This document shows, piece after piece, positions 1-11,500 of a DNA stretch of 64,000 nucleotides (positions are counted from its first letter, which is position 1; each line of letters begins with the position of its first letter). Source of the stretch: Patiria miniata. Its lineage: Eukaryota; Echinodermata; Asteroidea; Valvatida; Asterinidae. The position numbers and the translations under genes are program-made. The stretch covers positions 36,477,315-36,541,314 of the forward strand of contig NW_024037069.1 of assembly GCF_015706575.1 (NCBI RefSeq). Direction: 5' to 3'. The notes under the pieces were generated by a model. That model was not told the DNA's origin, did no database searches, and was given only the letters and a program-made list of their open reading frames with translations.

Positions 1-73
1 CTTCAAAGATAATTCAATGTCATTGAAAATTTTTGTACGAACTGAAATCGTTTCACCTGTTTATGTTTTCCAG

Positions 74-3000
74 AGATGTGTTTTATAGGCAAACAAGAAA
101 TATGACCGCACAAGATGAGGTGATTTTAAACCATCAAAACGTCAAGCTTGGCGATAGTCTGCCGTACGCATTCACCAACACTTTGGGTGCAAAGGATGGA
201 GTCAAGTATTACTTCAACATTACGCAGGAAATTCTCGACGAAATTCCAGTGGTAGGCTAACGGTGCACTGAAAAATTGCCTGGGTTAATTTTACCAAAGA
301 AATGGTGAAAACTGCAACTACCCAAATTGTGTTTTTATTCAATTTTGCTTCAATTCAGAAACCTTGGGACATTTATCAGTTAAGGCCACATTTTTGCAGT
401 ATTTTTGTATCATATCCAACTTCCGTTTAATAACAGGTTCCATTTCTGCCAATACACACTGAAAATTGCATGGGTTAACTTCACCCAAGACAGGGTGAAA
501 ACTGCAACTACCCAAAATTGGGGAGTTCTATAAGCAACGGTTTGGGTTAGAATTTCTGTTAAATTCAACCAAAACTTGTGGTCATACAAGACCAAATTTA
601 ATTTGCAATTTAGCTAACAATTAACAGACAAACTGTTAATTTTGTCTAGCTAAAATTTAATTCAGCTAAAATCGTTATGTAGGCAGCTCTTTGAAATCGA
701 GTTATGGCCTTTGGTTGCATGATGGTATTTTCGCGTCGGGAAGATTTATATATTTCAATGTGGGCCCTTCATTTTTGTGGCCTTGGCGACAATAATAACA
801 GAACTTAGGGACTCAAAAGGACTTGTCAGTCAAGCGAGATCCCACCAATTAACTACAGACTAGTGATTCGACTGCTCAGATACTTACTCGGTTCACTTTT
901 GCACTGTAGGCCTCTCCTTTCCATGGGAAGACGTTCAAGCGGTGTAGCGTCGTTGGAAACAGTGGAATTCTCTGGAACAGCAAATGCGGGAAAGACATCG
1001 ACAAGGCAGACTTTGTGTTCAGGTATCGTGTGTTTTTTTTTTTAAAGCCAATTCCTAATCGGCATTTGGTTTCTGCGCAATGAAGAAGTTTATGTCAAGA
1101 TCATAAGGGATGATAAGTATGACAATGTAGAAGTATAAAATGTTGCTGCTAAGATTAACATTTGTTGAATGCACACTAAACCAACCAATTGCAGATTGCA
1201 GAAAGACCAAATAAGGCTCCTTTGTTTATTTTGTTTATCCCGAATGACCAGTTGGCACACCGAATTTGCATATTTTGATTGTTGACCATCACGGTTGATG
1301 TTTTTTAAAGATAAATAACCTATAGGTTCCTTATTTTACAAATGAAATAACAATTAACAAACAATGTAATCCAACAGATCCAACGTGCCACCTCTTCGTC
1401 CTTTTGTTGTGGACGCCGGACGGAAATCCAACCTATCCACCATGAACCCAAGCATCATCAATAACAGGTATGCCCAACCTGCTATGAGCTTGCCATCGCG
1501 CCAACGTATTGTTTCACAGCATGCCTAGCCGGTGTCACGGTCTCACTTCTCCGGCGTGCTGGATTCTCCGGGTGAATGCGGCGGATAATGGAGCACGTTA
1601 CAGTGCACGTTACATGAGCACGATACATGCTCATGTGTCCGCTGTACTTACTTTTCCTCGGGCGGTGCTATGGGGTCTACCCAGTCCACCCAAGGATGTG
1701 TTATGTAACACTTCCTGTGGATGAAGCTTAGAGCATGTAGAGAGGACCATTGCCTGGGTCATTCCATGGTCTTGCAACAGCGTGTGTGTGTACGTGTGTG
1801 TATGGAAGAATAATTAAGAACGAACTCCTTGGTCTGTGCATGGCTCCTTGGTCTGTGAAAGGTCTGTGTTCCATGCTCGTTCGTGGTTGTCTTTATTTTT
1901 GCAACCATGTGTATCCTTCACATCTTTACATGTACAGTGTATTGGGAGTTCCGCGCGCCACGAAAATTCTGGATTCGACTGGTACCTTGTAACGTATACA
2001 TTTGTACATACAAATATCCAAAGATTACACGTGCACCCGTACAACCCCAAAGGACTCAGCACACAATAAAGTTGGCGAAATGTACACTACTGCGCAACTT
2101 GCGCATGCGTGTTTAGGCGAAATTTCCCTCTGCGGAGAAGCTAGCACGCCGGAGAAGTGAGACCGTGACACCGGATGTATGTGCGCGCAGGTCATGGATG
2201 ACATCAGAGCATATCGACCGAGAGGTGTAAACGCAAAATTCTCATAGGTTGAATCAATGTCAGTCTGTAATTTTTTTTTTTAAAGTTTCAACTCTATTGC
2301 CTTACACTCGCTGTTTGATTTTGTGATATCGAAAAAGTCAGGTATCAATTTAAGGTTTGCTCAGAAAATGCATCCCTTTTCTATAGTTTACGTGAAATTG
2401 ATAATGCATCGCAACAAGGACATCGACCCAATTCCAGCAAGACGTTCTTTTTTAATGCGCATTTTCTGGCGAAATATTTTATATTTTCTGTATGTTGATA
2501 TATTAAATAAAAGGAAATGTCAAGCAATAACATGGTACAAGTAGTTTTATGTCATTGCAGTTTTTATGTTATATCATTTTACGCTACAGATTTCGACGCC
2601 TTAAAGACATTGCAGACCACGAGAAATTCGCAAAGGAAATTGGCGAGTATAACGGCATGCTGTGGCTTCCGTGCATTGGATCGGTCAAGATGGTGGAGGT
2701 TTGTCTCCAGGCAAAACGGTCACTTGATTTCCACGGGGGAGGTAACCCTAGGACAGCTATCGCCAACCCGTATCATTATATCGCCGTCCAGTACTTTTGG
2801 AGTCACAGGAATTTGACGCAGTTTATGTCCACAGGTTAGTATACAATCTCTCCGATTACAGACCAACCCGGGCTCACTTCTACCACGAATCCCCCTTCTA
2901 TGGCAAAAGGATTTTGCTAACAACTTTTGTTCAGATAATCATAGGCAGTTGCTTTGCAAAATGCTTTCGCCATTGGAGTGGGGCTCGTGCACGTGTACTG

Positions 3001-3957
3001 TGATGAAGTGCCCCGTCGCTATTCTGATTGACTTCTGCATGGCCGTGGTGTGAACTATTTGAAGTTTAACAAGCGTACATTTGACACCTGATTCGTATGT
3101 GTACAAGACAGTCATCTACTCGAAAACTAGCACAAAGATGTGAAGGTTTGCATGTCCTCTCATTGTATGAGGCTTTTATCAAGTATAAATAATATATTCA
3201 ATATTGGGTTTTGCCTTTCACAAGCACACGAGACAACACTGAGTATTCAATGTTATACAATGATGAAATTAAAAATCATCCTGGCGCAAATTCAACCTCA
3301 TGAATTGTGCTTAGTAAAATAGGCTACAAGCCTGACTAATTTGCAGTGTGCATTACTGTGCAATCTATTCACAGCAGATTTTTGCTCAGAACTTTAAAAG
3401 TTATAATAGCTTGGGCATTATTTTGTGCTTAGCAGCTAAAAATTGAGCCTTGTCTCTTGTCTATAGAAAAGTGGACTCCAGCGCCCTCTGTTGTCACAAT
3501 CACTATTGCAAATACGTGTGATGCTCTTAATGACTACAGGTTGTCGTTTGGTTCAAAAGAAATTCTTGATCGAACCTTTGAATTCTGTGTGAGTCATTAC
3601 ATTGCGACAAACTATTTCACAAAGATGTTAGTGGGACTGCATTTATTTTGTTTACCGCCTTTTAACTGATTTTCCACCTGATCCTTGGTAGGTTTTTACG
3701 TGACCCACTTGTCGTTAGCCATGTGTGACGAGACGCACTTGTACGGCTTTTGGCCTTTCGGAACTACGGTAGAAGACAGCCCTACAGACCCTGACAACAA
3801 CACGGTGTCATTCAGGCAAAGGAAAGTCCGATACCACTACTTTGACAATCTACCAGGACCAAACGGCGCTCACTCAATGCAGGACGAGTTTGGAGTGCTG
3901 GTACAGATGCACAAACTAGGAATGCTGAAAATGCACGCCAGTAGTTGTCAAGAATGA
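74..3957 (+). CDS. Alpha-2,8-sialyltransferase (ST8Sia family), last five exons
   Basis: Transfers sialic acid from CMP-sialic acid to sialylated glycans in the Golgi (family knowledge). Exons: 74-251, 910-1022, 1378-1467, 2590-2834, 3692-3957 (stop TGA). All borders are AG/GT and all phases agree; the first donor could also be after 248. The 5' part with membrane anchor and stem lies before the window. Sialylmotif L spans exons 2-3: RCSVVGNSGILWNSKCGKDI, ADFVFR, then STMNPSII. Motif S spans exons 4-5, with FMSTG joined across the intron to FYVTHLSLAMCDETHLYGFW. Motif III is HYFD (usually HYYD) and motif VS is HSMQDE (H-x4-E). The overall pattern resembles the ST8Sia1/5/6 group more than ST8Sia2/4. 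The second exon is visible only in a frame without a long open reading frame. No break is seen, so it is probably functional. Confidence 0.9.
263..520. repeat. Direct repeat pair in sialyltransferase intron
   Basis: Two roughly 66-base copies (about 263-328 and 452-520) share 'cactgaaaattgc', 'tgggttaa' and 'ggtgaaaactgcaactaccc'. They lie in the intron between the first two visible exons, which is otherwise AT-rich and without a recognised gene. Confidence 0.6.
1529..2174. mobile_element. 646-bp inverted-repeat element (CCGGTGTCACGG ends) in intron
   Basis: The ends are inverted repeats of about 44 bases: left CCGGTGTCACGGTCTCACTT at 1529, and the reverse complement of the same sequence ending at 2174. 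Only a few positions differ across the arms. The inside has short palindromic stretches such as 'catgagcacgatacatgctcatg' (about 1612-1634) and no convincing coding region. The structure fits a non-autonomous DNA transposon. It sits in the intron between sialyltransferase exons 3 and 4, and I could not see a target-site duplication. Confidence 0.65.
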
Positions 3958-5109
3958 AACTCTTCCACCCTTCTACCTCCCGTTCCCCCTTTTTAAAAAT
4001 TAAATATCTCCCTCTTATGGAACAACACCACATCGATTTCCAAAGCTTCCAACTGCAAGCTGGCGTAGCTTGGCTAAAACGCCCTCTGTCGTTGAAAACC
4101 CAGGCTGGTAGTAGTCATGACTGCAGTGCGCATGATTGAACAAATGACGGGGTTCGTCTTTCGAGCTTGCCTAATCCTGGGGCCAGATTTCAATGCTCAT
4201 TGAACAGAGACATTATGTTTCATCAGCAAAGATGAACTGCTGAATGTGTGCAGGGTACATGGATAACTTCCAATGTTTTGTGAATATTTTTATTATATGA
4301 AGCACATATCGCTTACCTACAATTTCAGGTGTTCTATGCTCACAAGGCCATAAAGTCAAGATGGACAAACACTGAATAATTATTAGCCGAAAAAAGAGAG
4401 CTTTTCTATATGACGACTAGGACCAGCGTTTTATTTCCGCGGGTACTCTGTCCGATGGAAAGAATAATGTCCCGTCGATATTTATTATCATAATTGCCAT
4501 TCCTGATTCTTATTACCTGTACATAAAGTTTTGGGTCTGAGCCATCCGTGTATTTTTTTAGCGACATTATTGCCATAGCCTTCTCTTTGATGCGGTCATG
4601 TACATGTACTCGGTGTGTGAGCCTGTTTTGCACCAATGCAATGCCTGAAGGTGCAACACTGGGAAGTGCTTTGGTAACGGCAGACAATCAGCCTAAACCG
4701 AAGCCGATGTTTCAGTTTGTCTTCTTCCACGTTGTTGCCACTCCTAAACTTCTGATGTGTTTTAATAATTGCCAATGCTTGATTGATATTTATTATTACC
4801 ATTAAATTTAAATAAGTTTTTGTTTATGTGTCTAGGTAAAATTATAAAGCTGCAGCACTGCATTACGTGAAAACATTTCTTAGAATGCTGACGAAAAAGA
4901 ATGTTCGATGGTGCAGCGCTAAGTGCTTTTAAATGGTTCATGTTGTATAAAGACATTAAGGCCTATCAATAGCATTCTACATTGTGAATGTGTTCCTCGG
5001 ACACGATCAATGCTTATTTGTTTGATGTAAAACAAACGGAGAAGGGCCTACAATATATGTTGGTCAAATCAAAATTGTTTGATTTGATTGTGTCCCTTGT
5101 GTTCTGGAA

Positions 5110-5360
5110 TACTGGGTGAGTAAACAAAAAAGAAATCCAAATAGAAGGACCAATTTTTAACATAAATTTTGCCCGTAGCACTTTCGAAATCTAGGATATG
5201 AAATCCAAGTTATAAGCTTTCTTTTAGAACAAGAATCATTCGAATCACTTTTGTACTTTTCCAGTTAACGGAATTTTTAACACAGACATCGTTTTAAAAT
5301 TCTGTCCACGGATCTCGAAAAGTGCCGTTTGTGTTTCGTTTTTTTTTTACTCACCCAGTA
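5110..5360. mobile_element. Small MITE, TA-flanked, CTGGGTGAGTAAA ends
   Basis: Left end TACTGGGTGAGTAAACAAAA and right end TTTACTCACCCAGTA are inverted repeats about 250 bases apart, each flanked by TA. TA duplications fit the Tc1/mariner-type target. The inside is AT-rich and non-coding. Confidence 0.65.
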
Positions 5361-5423
5361 TATTATAACACATGTGTAGCGTTGTTTTAATCCGAGATCG
5401 GTGCACTCACGAAATAAAACCAA

Positions 5424-5465
5424 TACTAAAGAGGTTTGACTAAAGAGGTTTGACTAAAGAGGTAT
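5424..5465. repeat. Three tandem copies of a 15-mer
   Basis: 'actaaagaggtttg' occurs three times with a period of 15, the last copy ending 'gaggtattt'. Confidence 0.75.
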
Positions 5466-7444
5466 TTAAGTTAACTTTATAGTCGAACTTCGCGTTCCTG
5501 GAACGTTCTTCTATTGATGAGGTTGCCATATAGCCAGAAATTAGAACGAAATCAAATTACATGTCATAATATAAGCCACTGGCGACGAGTATCATGGCTA
5601 CGATTTTGATGTGTTATACAGAGGTACTAGTGTACATATTGCCTTTATTGCATTTGCCTTATGAATAGTACGGTATACAAGAAAATATTATAATACTTTG
5701 TTTACTCTGCATAATAATGGCGCTAAGCAGTATCTAACAACAATCAGTATTTTGCATTGTTACAGTACATGTATTTATATTTTGTATTGTTGAAACAGGG
5801 GATATGACCTACGTTCACCCCAGGGAAAATGATCAATGAAAAACCCTTTTCAGAAACAGTACTTGTAACACGTTGAGTTGTGCTATTGACATACTTTGGA
5901 GATATTCTCTCGGGGGCTTTGAAACTCTCTGCGATTATATTTTTTTTAATACTTCTGTAATGATTGGCTATGCGTTAGGTAGGGCAGGCAGATATGAGGC
6001 TTTTGATACTAACATTCTACAGATGAAGACTGTTAGTCGTATTTATAGCTAAATCCAGAGGCTGTGGTATTTTTTCTTTAAAGCACTTACGAACGAATTC
6101 TTAAAAAAACCGCACATATGTTGCATGAAACCACGCGTAAGTTAGAACACTTTGTTCTCTGGACATATGCACGTGCACCAGCGTAATTGTTTATAACTTG
6201 GAAAACATTATTAAACTTTGCAAAATGGGTTGCCAGCCTTTTGGCTATCGTGATGAATATGGTTCGCCAGTGGGACGGGTACCAGTAGGACTGGCACGTG
6301 AACTTCACATTGTTAAGCAATGCCGTGTATATGGACAAACTTTATAATGCTATCCATTGAATGAGTGTTATCGTAATGTGTACAGTTGTTGGTGCAATAT
6401 TTTTTTTCTCTTTAATATTTCCAAGGCGAAGGCAACAGCTAGACAAAATGACCACTATTTAAGAAGTAAATACATGTATTTTGAGAAGAGGTGAAGTAAT
6501 TTACATGTACATGTATACTCCTTTTTCTTTTAAAAGATGCAAATAGTGGATCGGAATATTGGCAGGAAGGGAAGAAACCGCGTAGGTTTCTTCCTTTTAC
6601 GGAGGAAATTTAGAATGACACCATCAACTCCGTCCATTCCTATAATTTTCCGTTCGAGATTGTAAGTCACAAATTGAAAAACACCAAGTGTCTTCCCGCG
6701 AAAGATGCTAAAAATATAGCTGCTATGGATTGTTGATTGTATATAATGGTTCTGCTCTTGTAACAAAAGTTTTCATGCCATATGTGTTTATAAATGGAAC
6801 GTCTTAATGTTTATGTGTATTTTTTTCTCCAAACTGTTAAATGTAAGATACTCTGTAAACTATTGTTAAAAGACTTTTTTGCGACAGTATTTGTTTAGTT
6901 GCATTTAGGGTTTCCCTGTCTTATTATGATCAACGTTATGTTTTTATAAACTATAACTTTCTCTTGAGGTTATTATTATTTGGGTACAATTATTTGTTTG
7001 TATTAAAGTACTTATATGGTAACAAATCGTTTTGAATTGGTCTTTTATGAAGTCGTTAGATTTCCCCCCTGCCTCCAAATATAAATGATTTAATTAGAAC
7101 AAATATTTATCTCAGCAAGCGCTCATACATTTCCACATAACTGAAAATATTTCACAATAGTACTGTAACAGCTCCTATGGATTGTCGGTCGTTCACTACC
7201 AATTTTACGCAATTGCAGCAGCTCATACCGGGCCGCGATATTTTTTTCCGCATGCCTTTTTTTTCTGTACGAATGCATATGGGCGTATTTCGAAGTAGGC
7301 GTTGAGTTGCAAGTCAGGTTCTCGGACTTTTTTTTCCCTTGAAAAAAAAAATCCAAACCACACATTGGTAAAAGAAAAGTGTTAAAAATGACTAACAGAC
7401 CTTTTTAAGAGAAAAAAAGAAGTAAAGAAGAAGAAATTAAAAAA

Positions 7445-7512
7445 ACATTCAATGGAAATCGAACTCACACCATCGGATTTGTAATCCAATGTAGTATCCA
7501 AGCCACTACAGC
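7445..7512 (-). pseudogene. tRNA-like relic (possible SINE head)
   Basis: On the minus strand there is an A-box-like 'tagtggcttgg' and a B-box-like 'gagttcgatttcc'. Between them a five-pair anticodon-like stem (ttgga/tccga) closes a seven-base loop ttacaaa, giving anticodon ACA, which is not a normal animal tRNA anticodon. The T-stem and acceptor stem pair poorly. I read it as a degenerate tRNA copy or the head of a tRNA-derived SINE, not a working tRNA. Confidence 0.35.
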
Positions 7513-8400
7513 AGCGACTCGATCGATGTGGTAGTTTTAAACTTTATATTATTGCATATACATGTATAGCGCCCAACAGCATAATTCTATATACATGTAT
7601 ATACTAGCGAGCGTGTGGTATGGGAAAAAAAATCGCTACCGGGCCTATAGTGGCCTAAAACGTCGATGTACATGTACATCTTATATTTTACAAAATAACG
7701 GTCAAAACCGACACAATGTCACAGTTGCCAAGTTAAAACATTTCTCGCTTCATCAATGACTGAAGTTATTTCCCATCTCCTGGTAATTAGCTGAAAATGC
7801 AATGTTTTCCTGCTGTTTTGGATAGGCTGCATAATGTTTCTATCAAACACACCCGCCCATGTTATTGCCAAGACAGTGGTGTTAACATGACATCAATTTC
7901 TCGCACGATTTAGCAGACAGAGAATATCCTATGCTATCTGGGGGGGGGGGGGGAACAAATTGGAAAAAAGGTCCCTTGAGCCAGTTCTCACCCGTTGGAT
8001 GCAAATTGGACATGTAGGAAAACCGGTATCCTCACGCCGAAACAGACTCGCCCCCTCACAATGTCATTTCGAGACAATATAATCAAGAGACCGTTTTTCT
8101 GAAAGTCGCATCTCATACTTCACCTGTTTTAGTTAAATAGATCAGCCGTCGGTATAGCGAAATTGGTGTTTAAACTTGATGGAAGCATTGAGGGCAGAAA
8201 GGATTGATCTACGCTGCAAAGTTCATTACTTACGCCTGGCAAACATCAAAGACGCTATTTGCATGTAGGGCGCATCTAGATTTCTCACCACCGTGCTTTT
8301 AATGAAGAACACCCACACCCAGACAGCTCCCGTGGATGCACGAGGCGAGAGGTAAACCAATGTTTTCCTTGCCTGCCTAACGGGTTGATGACTAAGGAAT

Positions 8401-8407
8401 TATAAAT
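8401..8407 (+). promoter_or_regulatory. TATA box of the SMB receptor gene
   Basis: TATAAAT lies about 140 bases upstream of the proposed ATG at 8545. Transcription would start near 8430, leaving a 5' UTR of about 115 bases. Support is positional only. Confidence 0.45.
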
Positions 8408-8544
8408 ACTTATACGTTGTGCTCGCAAGTGCATTATCTATCATAGACGACCAAGCGTATGGTCATTACATTTCTCGCTGGCATCAGATACTTGAAGAAA
8501 CGCGTACACACGGACGAGTAGACATTCTTTGATTGTGCGGCGGA

Positions 8545-11500
8545 ATGGATCCATATCTGGCCTTGATGATTGTTGTAGGATATTATCCAATCGTGGGAGG
8601 TACTGGTGTGATCTGTAAGTGCCAATTCAAATTGTGTTTTTGTTCTTTAGTTGCTTACTAAACGGCCCTTATTTTTTTATCAACGGTTCTAGATTCGGCC
8701 ATTGTTTGACAATCATAGGTGCCAACCTTATGGCACAGAGAATTCAACGTCCGAAAAAATGGCCGACTAAATGTAGAACATCCGAACTTTATGGAAATGT
8801 GCCTGAAATAGTAGTACACGAGGAGGAAACCTTGACAGATGAGGTGTGTGCAAAGAACAGTGTGTGGTTAAAAAGAGCTAGACGAGTGAGAGTTAAATTC
8901 GACAGCCACTCCTCTGATTATCCATATGGTATTAAGAATAGCCCTGATTCCAAGTAGGCCTATAAGTCAGTGTGTTGAAACGACGCGTGAGACTGGGATT
9001 AAAATCTATCACTAATCTCTGTCCAAAAAATTCGGAAAATAATATTTAGATATGAATACCAATTGCGTGAGTGGGATGTTGCCAATGAAGTCAACCATTG
9101 AGTGTTTCGTATTCAGCTACCAATAAGCCTATTCAACATTTCACTCACGCATGTGCAAACTCTCGTGAACGATGCAGTTTCTTATATAAACAAAACACGT
9201 CACGCGGTCCTTGTTGAATATTTGCTTTTTTTGTATCCAACAGTTAATAATTGCTCACACGAGATGTTGACAGGGGCGGCGGAACGGGGGGCCGGGGGAC
9301 ACTTCCACCCCCCCCCCCGATTTATCCAAGAGCCCCTCTTGCGGATATAAATGTGCCCCCTCGAGATGAAAACAAAACTGGCCTTAACATTTCGGATAAT
9401 TGTTTTCATTTCTGATATGAACGAGGAAGATAAAAACCAAGCCCGAAAACCATTACAATTCGCCCTGAAAATGGGCACATAATGCGTAGTTTGCATGATG
9501 GCCGGTTTTGAAGAGCGCCCCTACTTTGGAAGATGCATGGTACCACGGCCCACTATTTGATTTACGGAGACCAAGACAGTGTCCAGTAAAAAAGAACGTA
9601 ATTTCAGCACGGGTGTGCCAAAAAACCCACAAAAAAATGCTGAGTACGCTGCTGCACCGACGGAATATGCCTTTTATACTGAGCAAGTGCCCCTTTTGAT
9701 GCCCCCCCCCGGCCCAGTTTGAAAACAGCTCCGCCGCCGCTGGATGTCGAATTGGCTATAATTATAGCCACACCACCGAAGAGTGAAAAAAAACCTTCAA
9801 AATATCCTGCTGAACATAATGTAAACGCGAGTACACATGCACATGAACCATTAGAAATGGTACGCGTACGGGATACGTATGTGGCTCAGAAAAAGTAGCT
9901 GTTATATCGCCATTTTGTGTGGTTATTTCCCAAACTACACATGGAGCGCCAGATGAAATATATGGAAATGGTGATTTAATTTAAGACAAAGACAAGTTCA
10001 AAGCAGCCGCCAACAAGCACTACAACCAGTAACCAATCATCAAAAAGCAACCAAGAAACCCAGTGCACCTCTCTACTCGTTTTGCTCCTTTTTAGGGGCG
10101 TTGAGTAGTATCCTACCAGAACCAGAATTGAAACCTTTTGCGGAGCCACCCCTTTAATCCACACATATTAGAACTTGGCGGGATCACTTTCACACCACAA
10201 TGTTATTTGAGCCACCCTGCCTTCAAACACGAACCATTCAAACCCCAAATTATTAAAACCACAGAATTGCCCTGTGAAGATCAAGACTCCTTAATTTTGT
10301 CAGCAGGGGCGATCCATGGCAATCCACAATGATCTTAAATGTGCACAAGTTCAGTAGGTTTTCCCGCCAATTTTAAGCCACCCACTAGGGCCAGGCAAGT
10401 GACACCCCCTCTGGTGGATGTACCATGGTCCAAACTGGGATCTAATAATAGATGACCTAGGGCATGTCTGCTGTGTGGCTTGGACAATATTAAACAGAGA
10501 ATTGTGAGTAGTCTTTATTCCCTGGTGGGCGGCTCCATACAGAAAATTAGGCTAGCAACTTTTATCGAGCCACATCCCACACGCGCACCATTTATAATCG
10601 TCCCTATGTACAGTAACAAGCACGTCCAACCACTGGAAAGTCCAACTACTGAAATACTATTTTGTAAGAGCTAACGTGTTCCAAGTAGTCACATCAAACT
10701 TCGTGTTTTTGTTGCTTCAACATAAAGTCTTTAAATTCTTTACTTAATTCCAGTGGTGACACCAACGTATGGATCTGTTACAATTCCAGAGAGCGCACTC
10801 TGCTGTTCAGTGGCGTGTCAAACTGGTTGTGATCCTGAAAGTAAAAACGTCGATAGGATTACAACATACGAGAATCTGATTTGTAAATGCGATTCTTTCT
10901 GTATCGATTATGACGACTGTTGTCCCCATTATTCGGATCGATGCATGAACAGAAGCCATTCGTCACATCACGATGACCGTCAAAAGAGGTTGGAATGTGT
11001 TTGGACGTCGAATGCTCAGACGAACTTGTACAAGGAGAAATACGGTTTCTTCATGGTGTCGAGTTGTTTGGAAACCAAAGATTGGGGAGCATTTGGCGAG
11101 CTCTGTCAAACACTTCAGCCCAATTTTACCAAGATTTCTCTGCAAAAGCTCACTGCAACAATCAAGATGTTACCAGTTGCCAGTAATCTAACTGGACTGC
11201 ATTACAAAAACATTTATTGCGCTCTGTGTAACGGGGTTCCAGTTGATAGTCTAGTTCCTTGGGTTGCCCGCTCCTCACTACCTGCTGACAGTAATGAAGT
11301 GTACTCTCGGTATTGGTTCGAACCCCCTAGTGCGCCCTCTATTCTCAATATAACGCAGCCTCGAGGGTGCATCACCGACGTTGAAGTTTCAGACCCGGAT
11401 ACACAAAACACCTCGATAGCCAACAAATGTTCCAGTCTATCGAATGTTTTAGAATCTGGTAGTTGCCTCGTATGCACGCAGCACCTCGATACACCCTGGT

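Larger units (their letters stand above)
3958..8400. other. Intergenic stretch, no gene seen
   Basis: AT-rich sequence between the sialyltransferase stop and the receptor promoter. Apart from the small inverted-repeat element, the triple 15-mer and the tRNA-like relic listed separately, I see only short open frames without recognisable domains or consistent splice signals. The start probably contains the sialyltransferase 3' UTR, whose end I cannot place. Confidence 0.6.

Noticed and set aside
7445-7512. Functional tRNA
   Set aside because: ACA anticodon and weak T and acceptor stems; listed only as a relic.
8619-8957. 113-codon open frame in the receptor intron, hydrophobic start
   Set aside because: It starts with a non-ATG codon right after the exon-1 donor, has no recognisable domain, and the exon 8614/10754 phases already join correctly without it.
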